Shown here piece by piece: positions 1 through 8,794 of a DNA stretch of 64,000 nucleotides. Within the stretch, counting starts at the first letter, position 1. Each line of letters begins with the position of its first letter. Source of the stretch: an uncultured Algibacter sp. (GTDB taxonomy: Bacteria > Bacteroidota > Bacteroidia > Flavobacteriales > Flavobacteriaceae). The translations under genes and the position numbers were made by a program. The DNA lies in contig NZ_CANMAU010000002.1 of the NCBI RefSeq assembly GCF_947495925.1, positions 496,001-560,000 on the forward strand, given 5' to 3'. Under the pieces are notes generated by a model. That model was not told the origin of the DNA and searched no databases. It saw nothing but the letters and a program-made list of their open reading frames with translations.

Positions 1-21
1 TTGGACTCTATTATCAGACAT
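1..21 (-). CDS. possible 5' end of a divergent gene (partial)
   Basis: On the complement an ATG at 19-21 opens a frame that reads MSDNRVQ and runs off the window edge. Only seven codons are visible, so neither the reality of the gene nor a product can be judged. The divergent arrangement with the gene at 170 makes a start here plausible. Confidence 0.2.
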
Positions 22-169
22 TTATTAAAATATATTTTCGTATTGTTCTACGAATGTATATTTTGGTTTTGTAAAAATGGAATTCCTTATTAATTTTCTA
101 CGATGTTTAACTCATGTTGTGGAGTATTAAAATACTGTAAATGAGTTTTTTAACATTGTTTTTGTAACT

Positions 170-1720
170 ATGACAAGAGAGCAAAAAGATAATTTATTTG
201 TTTTAATAAAATCACTGTCTAAATCTGAAAAAAGGCAATTTAAACTCTATGTAGGACGACTTGGCGTAAATGAGGATTCAAAGTTTTTAACCTTATTCAA
301 TATTTTGGATAAGCTATCAGCCTATGATGAGGCCACAATTTTGAAAAAAGGAATTGTGAAAAAGCAGCAATTATCTAATTTAAAAGCACACCTCTATAAA
401 CAAATTTTGATTAGTTTAAGATTAAATCCGTCTCATCAGGATATTAGAGTTCAAATACGGGAACAACTAGATTTTGCAACTATTTTATATCATAAAGGGC
501 TTTACAAGCAAAGTCTTAAAATTCTAGATAAGGCTAAAAATCTGGCTATTTCGAATGAAGAAAAAAACGTGGCTTATGAGATTGTTGAATTAGAGAAAGT
601 TATTGAGTCGCAGTATATTACTAGAAGCCTAAATAATAGGGCTGATGAACTCTCGGTTCAAGCTAAGGAGTTAAGTCAGCAAAATGTTTTGGCAAGTAAA
701 CTTTCTAATTTGTCATTACAGCTTTATGGGCAGTTTTTGAAGACTGGTTACGTGAAAAATAAAGCCGAAACAAAGCGAATTACAGAATATTATCATGATA
801 GATTGCCTAAATATGATATTAATGATTTAGGGTTTAGAGAGAAACTTTGGTTGTACAAGGCTAAATTGTGGTATAGTTTTTTAACTCAAGATTTTTTAGC
901 GTGTTACAAATACGCCAGTAAATGGGTGAATTTGTTTTATAAAAATCATGAGATGATTGTACTAAATCCTGTATTTTTTTTAAGGGGTAATCACTATTTA
1001 TTAGAAGCTCTCTTCTATTTACGGCAGTACGAAAAGTTTAAATATGCTTTATCTAGATTTGAGCAAGTAACTCATGAAAAATGGTTCCCTGTTGATGATA
1101 ACATAGACGGTTTAGCATTCTTATACATTTTTAATAATAAGTTTAACTTACATTTTATAGAGGGTAGTTTTGAAGATGGTTTAGCCTTAATTGATGATGT
1201 TTTAGAGCGTTTAAAAAATTACAAAGATCGTATTGATGAACACCATGTTATGGTTTTCTATTACAAGATTGCAAGTATGTATTTTGGTGCTGGCGATAAT
1301 AAAAAGTGTATTTCCTTTTTAGAAAAAATTATCAGTAATAAATCACTTCAAATGCGAGAAGATTTGTTGTGTTTTTCAAGAATTTTAAATCTTGTGGCTC
1401 ATTATGAAGCAGGCCTAGATTATAATTTAGATGTGCTTATAAGAAGTACTTACAAGTTTTTAATTAAAATGGAGGATTTGTATGAGGTGCAAAAAGAGTT
1501 TATTAAATTTTTACGTGGGTTAGGTGATATTTATCCTAACGAGGTTAAGAATGAATTTAAAAAACTGCATAGTAAATTAAAAGAGTTTGAGAACGATCCA
1601 TATGAAAGTAGAGCCTTTTTATATTTGGATATTATTTCTTGGTTAGAATCTAAAATTCAAAATAAACCCATCGGACTTATTATTAAGAATAAGTTTAATG
1701 AAATGAAGTATAATTCATGA
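170..1720 (+). CDS. conserved hypothetical TPR-like protein
   Basis: A 516-residue protein without signal peptide or membrane segment, so probably cytoplasmic. It is Lys/Leu/Glu-rich and almost wholly helical. Stretches such as YHKGLYKQSLKILDKAKNLA (about residues 104-123) and the repeated Tyr/Phe-Ala pattern further on look like degenerate tetratricopeptide helices, which suggests a protein-interaction scaffold. I recognise the overall form as a conserved flavobacterial protein of unknown role but cannot assign a function. It stands alone, transcribed towards the SAM-riboswitch operon, with no clear terminator between. ATG 170 is the first in-frame start, preceded by an AT-rich leader with no strong Shine-Dalgarno sequence, as is usual in this phylum. 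Confidence 0.75.
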   Translation: MTREQKDNLFVLIKSLSKSEKRQFKLYVGRLGVNEDSKFLTLFNILDKLSAYDEATILKKGIVKKQQLSNLKAHLYKQILISLRLNPSHQDIRVQIREQLDFATILYHKGLYKQSLKILDKAKNLAISNEEKNVAYEIVELEKVIESQYITRSLNNRADELSVQAKELSQQNVLASKLSNLSLQLYGQFLKTGYVKNKAETKRITEYYHDRLPKYDINDLGFREKLWLYKAKLWYSFLTQDFLACYKYASKWVNLFYKNHEMIVLNPVFFLRGNHYLLEALFYLRQYEKFKYALSRFEQVTHEKWFPVDDNIDGLAFLYIFNNKFNLHFIEGSFEDGLALIDDVLERLKNYKDRIDEHHVMVFYYKIASMYFGAGDNKKCISFLEKIISNKSLQMREDLLCFSRILNLVAHYEAGLDYNLDVLIRSTYKFLIKMEDLYEVQKEFIKFLRGLGDIYPNEVKNEFKKLHSKLKEFENDPYESRAFLYLDIISWLESKIQNKPIGLIIKNKFNEMKYNS

Positions 1721-1755
1721 CTTTACTATAAAAAGTAAAATTTCCGTTAAAAAAT

Positions 1756-1787
1756 TTGGATATTAACTTTTTCTGAACGAATATTTG
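1756..1787 (+). promoter_or_regulatory. Bacteroidota-type promoter for the metY operon
   Basis: TTG at 1756-1758 is followed after 21 bases by AATATTTG at 1780-1787, a one-mismatch version of the Bacteroidota -7 element TAnnTTTG. Transcription would start near 1794, about 25 bases before the SAM riboswitch, which is the expected arrangement. Confidence 0.5.
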
Positions 1788-1817
1788 CATTCACAAAGTT
1801 CAAACACTTATTGAAAT

Positions 1818-1937
1818 GTTATCAAGAAAGGTGGAGGGATAGACCCAATGAAACCTTAGCAACCCTTTAAACTTATTAAAGAAGGTGCTAAATTCTACTT
1901 AAACTCAGATTCATTTATCAGAGTTTGGATAGATAAC
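1818..1937 (+). promoter_or_regulatory. SAM-I (S-box) riboswitch
   Basis: The conserved S-box core is readable: closing helix P1 GTTATC (1818-1823) with GATAAC (1932-1937), then AAGAAAGGTGGAGGGA, CCCAATGAAACCTTAGCAAC and AAGGTGCTAAATTC, in family order and spacing. The riboswitch binds S-adenosylmethionine and normally shuts off methionine genes. About 118 bases separate it from the metY start. In that gap AAATTAC (1944-1950) pairs with GTAATTT (1956-1962), but no GC-rich terminator follows, so the expression platform is not clear from the sequence. Downstream genes (sulfhydrylases, homoserine acetyltransferase fusion) fit the ligand. Confidence 0.93.
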
Positions 1938-2055
1938 CCCAAGAAATTACTTTTTGTAATTTTATTAACTCTTTATAGCATTTTTCTATTAAGTAGGCTA
2001 CATAAGTAGCATATTGGCTTTTGGTTTAATTTATTAATTCAAAAAAACTAGAAAA

Positions 2056-3330
2056 ATGAGCGATTTAAAATTAGCAACAAACGCATTACACGCAGGTCAT
2101 GATGTAACTTCAAATGGTGGAGCACGAGCTGTACCAATTTATCAAACTACATCATATGTGTTTAACGATTCAGATCATGCAGCAAACCTGTTTTCATTGC
2201 AAGAACTAGGTTTTATTTACACACGTTTAAACAACCCAACAAATCAAATATTACAAGAGCGTTTAGCCTCTGTTGAAGGAGGTATTGGTGCTGTAGTTTT
2301 TGCATCTGGAACAGCTGCAATTGCAACAGGTTTATTAACGCTTTTAAAAGCAGGAGACCATATTGTAGCATCAAGTAGTTTGTATGGTGGGACTTATAAT
2401 TTACTAAGTGTAACTTTGCCAAGGTTGGGTATTACAACAACATTTGTAGATGCTTCAAATCCTAATAATTTTGCAGCTGCGGTTCAAGATAACACAAGAG
2501 CTTTCTTTGTAGAATCTTTAGGGAATCCGAAACTAGACGTTCTAGATTTAGAGGCCATTGCCGAACATTCTAAAGCTGCCGAAGTACCTTTTATCGTTGA
2601 TAATACGGTAGCTACTCCAGCATTGTTAAACCCAATTAAGCATGGAGCGAATATTGTTATTCACTCGTTAACCAAATATATTGGTGGTCAGGGCACATCT
2701 TTAGGTGGTGCAATAATTGACGCCGGAACTTTTAATTGGGCTAATGGTAAGTTCCCAGAATTTACGGAACCATCTGCAGGTTACCACGGTTTAAAATATT
2801 ACGAAACTTTAGGTGCGGCATCTTATACTTTTAAATTAATATTAGAAGGCTTAAGAGATTTTGGTGGTGCTATGAGTCCAACAAATGCTTTCAATATTAT
2901 TCAAGGTTTGGAAACATTACCGGTAAGAATAAAACAGCATAGTGAAAACGCGTTGGAATTAGCAAAATGGTTAGAAGCTCAAGATGAAGTAGTTTGGGTA
3001 AATTATCCGGGTTTAGAAAGTAGCAAGTACAACAGTTTAGCTAAAAAATACTTGCCAAAAGGTCAAAGTGGTATTGTAACTTTTGGTCATAAAGGTGGTT
3101 TTGATGCTGCAAAAATCATTGCAGACGAAACCCAAGTATTTTCTTTATTAGCAAATATTGGGGATACAAAATCATTAATAATTCACCCTTCAAGTACAAC
3201 ACATCAGCAATTAGATGAAGCTGAACAAGCATCGGCTGGTGTGTCCACAGATTTAATTAGATTATCTGTAGGTATTGAAGACCTAGAAGATTTAAAAGCA
3301 GATTTAAAACAAGCATTTGCTAAAATATAA
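2056..3330 (+). CDS. metY: O-acetylhomoserine aminocarboxypropyltransferase (sulfhydrylase)
   Basis: A 424-residue PLP enzyme of the Cys/Met metabolism family. It joins O-acetylhomoserine with sulfide to give homocysteine and acetate in the cytoplasm. Visible marks are the N-terminal TNALHAGHD and PIYQTTSYVF, the YTRLNNPTN stretch, the cofactor region FASGTAAIATG, and the PLP lysine in HSLTKYIGGQG. Its length is typical of MetY and longer than the 380-400 residues of MetB/MetZ relatives. It is the first gene after the SAM riboswitch, and six bases separate its stop from the fused homoserine acetyltransferase that makes its substrate. The ATG at 2056 follows an A-rich stretch. Confidence 0.93.
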   Translation: MSDLKLATNALHAGHDVTSNGGARAVPIYQTTSYVFNDSDHAANLFSLQELGFIYTRLNNPTNQILQERLASVEGGIGAVVFASGTAAIATGLLTLLKAGDHIVASSSLYGGTYNLLSVTLPRLGITTTFVDASNPNNFAAAVQDNTRAFFVESLGNPKLDVLDLEAIAEHSKAAEVPFIVDNTVATPALLNPIKHGANIVIHSLTKYIGGQGTSLGGAIIDAGTFNWANGKFPEFTEPSAGYHGLKYYETLGAASYTFKLILEGLRDFGGAMSPTNAFNIIQGLETLPVRIKQHSENALELAKWLEAQDEVVWVNYPGLESSKYNSLAKKYLPKGQSGIVTFGHKGGFDAAKIIADETQVFSLLANIGDTKSLIIHPSSTTHQQLDEAEQASAGVSTDLIRLSVGIEDLEDLKADLKQAFAKI

Positions 3331-3336
3331 TTAAGA

Positions 3337-6300
3337 TTGAAACATCCGTTACAACATATTATCATTAATACTTATACCACAGAAAATGGTGTAAGTAATC
3401 CTAACATAAAGTTAAGCTACCAAGTATTTGGTAAAGCTTTGGGGAGTGCACCTATTGTGTTGGTAAATCATGCTTTAACAGGGAATAGTGAAGTTGCAGG
3501 GGAAAACGGCTGGTGGAAGGATTTGGTTGGTGACGATAAAGTTATTGATACCAAATTATACAGCGTTTTAGCGTTTAACATTCCTGGTAATGGTTTTGAT
3601 GGTTTTGTAATTGATAATTACAAAGATTTTGTAGCTAGAGATATTGCAAAATTGTTTTTACAAGGCCTTGAAGTCTTAAATACAGGTAAATTATTTGCTA
3701 CAATCGGTGGGTCTTTAGGAGGCGGAATTGCATGGGAAATGGCTGTGTTGAAACCTAATTTCACTGAGCACTTGGTGGTTGTAGCGACCGATTGGAAATC
3801 TACCGATTGGTTGATTGCCAATTGTCAAATTCAGGAGCAGTTTCTGTTGAATTCTAAGCATCCTGTGCATGATGCACGTATGCATGCCATGTTGTGTTAT
3901 AGAACACCAGAGTCTTTTAAAGAACGTTTTCAACGTTCCAAAAATGATGATTTGGAGATTTTTAATGTAGAGAGTTGGTTGTTGCATCACGGTAAAAAAT
4001 TGCAAGAAAGATTTCAATTATCGGCTTATAAATTGATGAATCAGTTGTTAAAAAGTATTGATGTTACAAAAGGTAGAGCCAGTAATTTTAATGTCCTTGA
4101 AAACATTGAAGCTAAGATTCATATTGTAGGTGTAGATTCCGATTTGTTTTTTACGGCAGAAGAAAATAGAGAAACGCACAAACAATTGGCATTAACACAT
4201 CCTAATGTTACTTATAATGAGATTCATTCGGTACATGGGCACGATGCCTTTTTAATGGAGTATGACCAATTAGAAAAAATTGTAGAAGGCATTTTTGTGC
4301 CACATTCTAAAAGAAAGCAAATGAAAGTATTAAAATTTGGAGGTAAATCTTTAGCCAACGGAAAAGGCTTAGAAACAGTGCTTTCAATTATTAAACATAA
4401 AGTTGAAGCGGGTGATAGAATTGCTGTTGTAGTTTCGGCAAGAGGTTCGGCTACTGATGATTTAGAAACTATTTTGAATAAAGCACTAAAAGGAGAATCT
4501 TATCAAGAAGATTTAAAAGCTTTTAAAGCATATCAAGCAGAGCCCTTAAAAAGCATTGATTTTTCTGAAGAGTTTTCAATTTTAGATAAGCTATTTGAAG
4601 GTGTTAGCTTGCTAAGAGATTATAGTAAAAAGACCAAGGATAATATTTTAGCGCAGGGCGAATTGTTATCTGTAAAGCTTATTTCTACCATATTAAACGA
4701 ACGCGGTATCAAAGCTAAAGCTACTGATGCTCGCGAGTTGATAAAAACGGATGAAGCTTTTGGGAATGCACAACCTTTGTCAAAATTATCTAAAGAAAAT
4801 ACGCAATCTTATTTTGGAAAACACAAGGATGTGGTGAATGTGGTAACTGGTTTTATCGCTTCAAATTTAAAGAATGAAACGACTACTTTAGGTAGGAATG
4901 GTAGTAATTACACCGCTTCTTTATTAGCCAATTTTTTAGATGCAGAAGAATTACAAAACTATACACACGTAAGTGGTATTTATACTGCAGATCCTGGTTT
5001 AGTGCCCGATGCAAAACAAATACGAGAACTATCGTTTAGTGAAGCTAATGAGTTAGCGAACTTTGGAACATCGGTTTTACACGCTAAAACCATTATTCCG
5101 TTGGTTGAGAAAAATATCAACTTAAGAATTTTAAATACATTTAATGCAGATGATGAAGGCACATTAATTACTGCAAAACCAAGTACAAAAGAAGTAACTT
5201 CATTATCCATTTTAGATAATGTGGCGTTATTGAATTTAGAAGGACGCGGTTTGCTCGGGAAAATTGGTGTTGATGCTAGAATTTTTGGAGCGTTAAGTAA
5301 ATATGGTATTAGTGTGAGTATTGTGTCTCAAGGGTCTTCAGAAAGAGGCATCGGCTTGATTATTGATGCAGACCAAGCCACTCAAGCGGTTATTGCTTTA
5401 GAACGTGAATTTGAAAGTGATTTCTATTCGCAAGATGTCAATAAAATTGATGTGGTGGATGATGTGGCTGTCATTTCAATTGTTGGTATTGAGTTGAGTT
5501 CGTTCCACAAACCATTTAATGCGTTGATTAAAAATCAAATTACGCCGTTATTATTTAATAATACGGTTACAGGAAAGAATGTGAGTTTAGTGGTTAAGAA
5601 ATCGCAATTGCACAAGGCGGTGAATGTCATTCATGGTGAAGTTTTTGGAATTTCTAAAAAGATAAATATTGCCATATTTGGTCATGGTGGTGTTGGTGGC
5701 GCATTAATCAATCAGATTTTGAGATCTAAAGATGATATTGAAAAACGCAAAGGCATTAATTTAAATGTGTTTGCTATTGCGAACTCTAAAAAGTTATTGT
5801 TAGATAAAAATGGTGCGGAAGCCAATTGGGAAGATGCTATCAAATCGAGTTCTTATGATAGTTCCATTGATGATATCATTACTTATGCTGAAAATCATCA
5901 TCTAGAAAATTTAATAGCGGTAGATAATACGGCAAGTTCTGAGTTTTACCAGAATTATATTCCGTTGATTGAAGCTGGATTCGATTTAGTATCGTCTAAC
6001 AAAGTAGCCAATACAGTGTCTCATGATTTTTACAAAGAATTACGAGGGCAACTTGAAGAAAATAACAAGCAGTATTTATATGAAACTACGGTTGGAGCGG
6101 GATTACCTTTGATTGACACCATTAAATTATTGCATGAATCTGGTGAAAATATTACACGAATTAGAGGTGTTTTTTCAGGGACTTTAAGTTATTTATTCAA
6201 TAATTATTCGGTTCAAGATAAACCCTTTAGTGCTATTATTCAAGAAACGGTGGATAAGGGATTTACAGAACCAGATCCTCGTGAGGATTTTTCAGGAAAT

Positions 6301-6735
6301 GATGTGGCAAGAAAATTATTGATTCTAGCTAGAGAATTAGACTTGCAAAATGAATTTGAAGATGTTGAAGTGTTAAATTTAATTCCAGAGGCATATCGTG
6401 ATATTTCTGTCGATGATTTCTTGTCGCAATTGGAAGTGTTAGATGAACAATATCAGAAATTAAAAGACGACCAAAAAGAAGGTCATGTACTGCGATATGT
6501 TGGTGATTTGTCTGGCGATTTATCGCAAGACAAAGGGAATTTAGAAGTGAAATTAGTATCTATTCCTGAAGATAGTACTTTAGGACATGTAAAAGGTTCT
6601 GATGCGATTTTTGAAATATTTACAGAAAGTTATGGAGAGCAACCAATAGTTATTCAGGGTGCGGGAGCGGGTGCAGAAGTCACGGCACGTGGTGTATTTG
6701 GGGATATATTAAGGCTATCTAAACATATAAATTAA
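3337..6735 (+). CDS. thrA: trifunctional homoserine O-acetyltransferase / aspartate kinase / homoserine dehydrogenase
   Basis: A single 1132-residue frame carries three enzymes. Residues 1 to about 325 are an alpha/beta hydrolase of the MetX type, with nucleophile Ser126 in GGSLGGGIAWEMA, Asp269 in VDSDLFF and His302 in HGHDAFLMEY. An aspartate kinase starts exactly at an internal ATG (4321, residue 329, MKVLKFGGKSLANG) and is followed by ACT-type regulatory segments. A homoserine dehydrogenase starts near residue 773 with the NAD(P) motif FGHGGVGGA. The protein makes aspartyl phosphate, later reduces the semialdehyde to homoserine, then acetylates it; only aspartate-semialdehyde dehydrogenase is missing. 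The start is TTG at 3337, six bases after metY. The internal ATG could also give a free kinase-dehydrogenase. Confidence 0.9.
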   Translation: MKHPLQHIIINTYTTENGVSNPNIKLSYQVFGKALGSAPIVLVNHALTGNSEVAGENGWWKDLVGDDKVIDTKLYSVLAFNIPGNGFDGFVIDNYKDFVARDIAKLFLQGLEVLNTGKLFATIGGSLGGGIAWEMAVLKPNFTEHLVVVATDWKSTDWLIANCQIQEQFLLNSKHPVHDARMHAMLCYRTPESFKERFQRSKNDDLEIFNVESWLLHHGKKLQERFQLSAYKLMNQLLKSIDVTKGRASNFNVLENIEAKIHIVGVDSDLFFTAEENRETHKQLALTHPNVTYNEIHSVHGHDAFLMEYDQLEKIVEGIFVPHSKRKQMKVLKFGGKSLANGKGLETVLSIIKHKVEAGDRIAVVVSARGSATDDLETILNKALKGESYQEDLKAFKAYQAEPLKSIDFSEEFSILDKLFEGVSLLRDYSKKTKDNILAQGELLSVKLISTILNERGIKAKATDARELIKTDEAFGNAQPLSKLSKENTQSYFGKHKDVVNVVTGFIASNLKNETTTLGRNGSNYTASLLANFLDAEELQNYTHVSGIYTADPGLVPDAKQIRELSFSEANELANFGTSVLHAKTIIPLVEKNINLRILNTFNADDEGTLITAKPSTKEVTSLSILDNVALLNLEGRGLLGKIGVDARIFGALSKYGISVSIVSQGSSERGIGLIIDADQATQAVIALEREFESDFYSQDVNKIDVVDDVAVISIVGIELSSFHKPFNALIKNQITPLLFNNTVTGKNVSLVVKKSQLHKAVNVIHGEVFGISKKINIAIFGHGGVGGALINQILRSKDDIEKRKGINLNVFAIANSKKLLLDKNGAEANWEDAIKSSSYDSSIDDIITYAENHHLENLIAVDNTASSEFYQNYIPLIEAGFDLVSSNKVANTVSHDFYKELRGQLEENNKQYLYETTVGAGLPLIDTIKLLHESGENITRIRGVFSGTLSYLFNNYSVQDKPFSAIIQETVDKGFTEPDPREDFSGNDVARKLLILARELDLQNEFEDVEVLNLIPEAYRDISVDDFLSQLEVLDEQYQKLKDDQKEGHVLRYVGDLSGDLSQDKGNLEVKLVSIPEDSTLGHVKGSDAIFEIFTESYGEQPIVIQGAGAGAEVTARGVFGDILRLSKHIN

Positions 6736-6768
6736 ATGAAGTCTTTAGTATTTGCTAAAGCAAAATAA

Positions 6769-7941
6769 ATGAGCGAGAATAAAAAACAATTTGAAACAGA
6801 GGCTATTAGAACACAGAGTGGAACGACTCAGTATTCTGAACATTCAGTACCGCTATACTTAACATCAGGTTTTGTGTTTGATGATGCAGAGGAAATGCGC
6901 GCATCGTTTGCCGAAGAAAAACAACGCGATTTATATAGCAGATACAGTAACCCTAATACTAACGAATTTGTAGATAAAGTTTGTTTAATGGAAGGAGCCG
7001 AAGCAGGCTTTGCTTTTGCAACAGGAATGGCTGCTGTGTTTTCAACATTTGCAACCTTGTTGGATGCGGGCGACCATGTGGTATCTTGTAGCTCTGTATT
7101 TGGTGCAACCCATGGACTGTTTACAAAGTATTTTCCAAAATGGAATATAGAGTGTTCTTATTTTAATATCAACGAAGTTGAAAATATAGAAAGCTTAATT
7201 AAACCAAACACGAAGTTTATTTATGCCGAAACACCTACCAATCCTGGGGTTGATGTATTGGATTTAGACTATTTGAGTGCTATTTGCAAAAAGCACAATT
7301 TGTTGTTGGTAATTGATAATTGCTTTGCAACTCCGTATTTACAGAATCCCATAAAACATGGTGCCGATTTAGTAATTCATTCTGCTACTAAGTTAATGGA
7401 CGGTCAAGGGCGTGTTTTAGGAGGTGTAACTGTTGGAAAAAAAGAATTGATTCGTGAGATTTATTTATTTTCAAGACTTACAGGTCCAGCAATGAGCCCT
7501 TTTAATGCATGGGTTTTATCAAAGTCTTTAGAAACTTTAGCAATTCGTGTTGAAAAGCATTGTGAAAATGCTTTGAAATTGGCGACTTATTTGGAGTCGC
7601 ATCCAAAAGTGAAATGGGTAAAGTATCCATTCTTAAAATCGCACCCAAAATATGATATTGCAAAAAAACAGATGAAGTTGGGTGGTAATATTGTTGCTTT
7701 TGAAGTTGAAGGAGGTGTTGAAGGAGGAAAAGCTTTTTTCGATGCCATAAAAATGTGTTCCTTATCTGCTAATTTAGGTGATACTCGAACTATTGTAACA
7801 CACCCGGCAAGTACAACACATGCGAAGGTAGAGCCTGAGGTGAAAGCTGCGGCAGGAATTACTGATGGTATGGTCCGTTGTTCTTTAGGTTTGGAACATA
7901 TTGATGATATTATTGCAGATTTGGAACAAGCTTTAAATTAA
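6769..7941 (+). CDS. trans-sulfuration PLP enzyme, probable O-succinylhomoserine sulfhydrylase
   Basis: A 390-residue PLP enzyme, paralogous to the first gene of the operon. It has YSRYSNPNTNEF, the cofactor-binding FATGMAAVFSTFA and the PLP lysine in HSATKLMDGQG. This length and the motif LMDGQGRVLGG resemble MetZ-type sulfhydrylases, but cystathionine gamma-synthase or gamma-lyase cannot be ruled out by eye. It lies 33 bases after the fusion gene and probably shares the SAM-controlled transcript. Two sulfhydrylase-like enzymes in one operon may use different acyl-homoserines or divide synthesis and degradation. Confidence 0.85.
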   Translation: MSENKKQFETEAIRTQSGTTQYSEHSVPLYLTSGFVFDDAEEMRASFAEEKQRDLYSRYSNPNTNEFVDKVCLMEGAEAGFAFATGMAAVFSTFATLLDAGDHVVSCSSVFGATHGLFTKYFPKWNIECSYFNINEVENIESLIKPNTKFIYAETPTNPGVDVLDLDYLSAICKKHNLLLVIDNCFATPYLQNPIKHGADLVIHSATKLMDGQGRVLGGVTVGKKELIREIYLFSRLTGPAMSPFNAWVLSKSLETLAIRVEKHCENALKLATYLESHPKVKWVKYPFLKSHPKYDIAKKQMKLGGNIVAFEVEGGVEGGKAFFDAIKMCSLSANLGDTRTIVTHPASTTHAKVEPEVKAAAGITDGMVRCSLGLEHIDDIIADLEQALN

Positions 7942-7954
7942 GTATATTAGCTCC

Positions 7955-8371
7955 ATGCTTTCCAAAAAAACCAAATATGGGTTAAAAGCCCTTACTTATA
8001 TTGCCAGAAGTGAAGGGGATTCACCTGTTCAGGTTGGCGAAATTGCAAAAAGTGAACAAATTCCTCAGAAATTTTTAGAAGGAATACTTCTTACATTAAG
8101 GAAATCTGGAATTTTAGGTTCAAAAAAAGGAAAGCATGGAGGGTATTATTTAAGAAACGAACCTTCAGAAATTAAAATGACTGATGTGATGCGTGTTCTT
8201 GAAGGCCCAATTGCGATGGTGCCCTGTGTAAGTCTAAACTTTTATGAGAAGTGTGATGATTGCCCTGATGAAGATAAATGTAGTGTTAATAAACTTATGA
8301 TTCAAGTACGCGATAATACACTTAAAGTGTTTAGAAATACAACTTTAGCTGATCTATCGGACACTAATTAA
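7955..8371 (+). CDS. Rrf2-family transcriptional regulator
   Basis: A 138-residue winged-helix protein beginning MLSKKTKYGLKALTYIAR, the hallmark start of Rrf2/IscR/CymR regulators. The recognition region follows (SEQIPQKFLEGILLTLRKSG). The C-terminal half holds cysteines in MVPCVS and in EKCDDCPDEDKCS, the spacing used for an Fe-S cluster in IscR-like members; whether a cluster is bound cannot be seen. It lies 13 bases after the sulfhydrylase gene and just upstream of the sulfate assimilation operon, whose promoter carries a dyad. That makes it the obvious candidate to sense cysteine or Fe-S status and control sulfur genes, as CymR does in Bacillus. Confidence 0.9.
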   Translation: MLSKKTKYGLKALTYIARSEGDSPVQVGEIAKSEQIPQKFLEGILLTLRKSGILGSKKGKHGGYYLRNEPSEIKMTDVMRVLEGPIAMVPCVSLNFYEKCDDCPDEDKCSVNKLMIQVRDNTLKVFRNTTLADLSDTN

Positions 8372-8479
8372 ATTAAGATTCCTTAATATATTTCTGTTTT
8401 TTGAAAGATTATCATTCTTATTTCCTAAAAATATTCCATTATTCTAAAAAGTTGTTAAATCCCTTTTTTATGTAATAAA

Positions 8480-8530
8480 TTGTATTACTTTTGTAATCCC
8501 TATTAAATTGATAGGATTAATATAATACAA
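8480..8530 (+). promoter_or_regulatory. promoter -7 element inside a nested dyad, sulfate assimilation operon
   Basis: A perfect -7 element TACTTTTG (8486-8493) predicts a transcript start near 8500; no good -33 TTG is present. Two nested inverted repeats surround it: TTGTATTA (8480-8487) with TAATACAA (8523-8530), and TAATCC-C-TAT (8494-8503) with ATAGGATTA (8511-8519). Because the left arms are upstream of the start, the symmetry is more likely a protein operator than an RNA hairpin. Confidence 0.5.
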
Positions 8531-8536
8531 CGACAA

Positions 8537-8794
8537 ATGATTGCGCAAATGTTATTAAAAAGCAAAGAGAAGTCAACATATAAAGAGGATGCAGCTGGAG
8601 AAAAACCAATTAGAAGTGTTGCTAAAGCATTAAGCTGGAGAATAGTAGGGACTTTGGATACGCTATTAGTTTCTTATGTGTTGACTGGAGAGATATCTCT
8701 TGCAGCTTCTATAGCTTCAGTGGATTTCGTAACTAAATTAATTTTATACTTTTTTCATGAACGTGCGTGGAACGTTATTAAATGGGGAAAATAA
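8537..8794 (+). CDS. DUF2061 small membrane protein
   Basis: An 85-residue protein with a polar N-terminus followed by the DUF2061 signature KPIRSVAKALSWRIVGTLDT, two hydrophobic segments (about residues 42-73) and the ending FHERAWNVIKWGK. DUF2061 proteins are small inner-membrane proteins of unknown activity. Its position as first gene of the sulfate assimilation operon, overlapping cysH, suggests a supporting role such as in sulfate or sulfite handling, which is inference from context only. A second in-frame ATG lies at 8549. Confidence 0.85.
   Translation: MIAQMLLKSKEKSTYKEDAAGEKPIRSVAKALSWRIVGTLDTLLVSYVLTGEISLAASIASVDFVTKLILYFFHERAWNVIKWGK

Noticed and set aside
3615-4017. Minus-strand frames within the MetX part of the fusion gene
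   Set aside because: Shadows of a gene with intact catalytic residues in its own frame.
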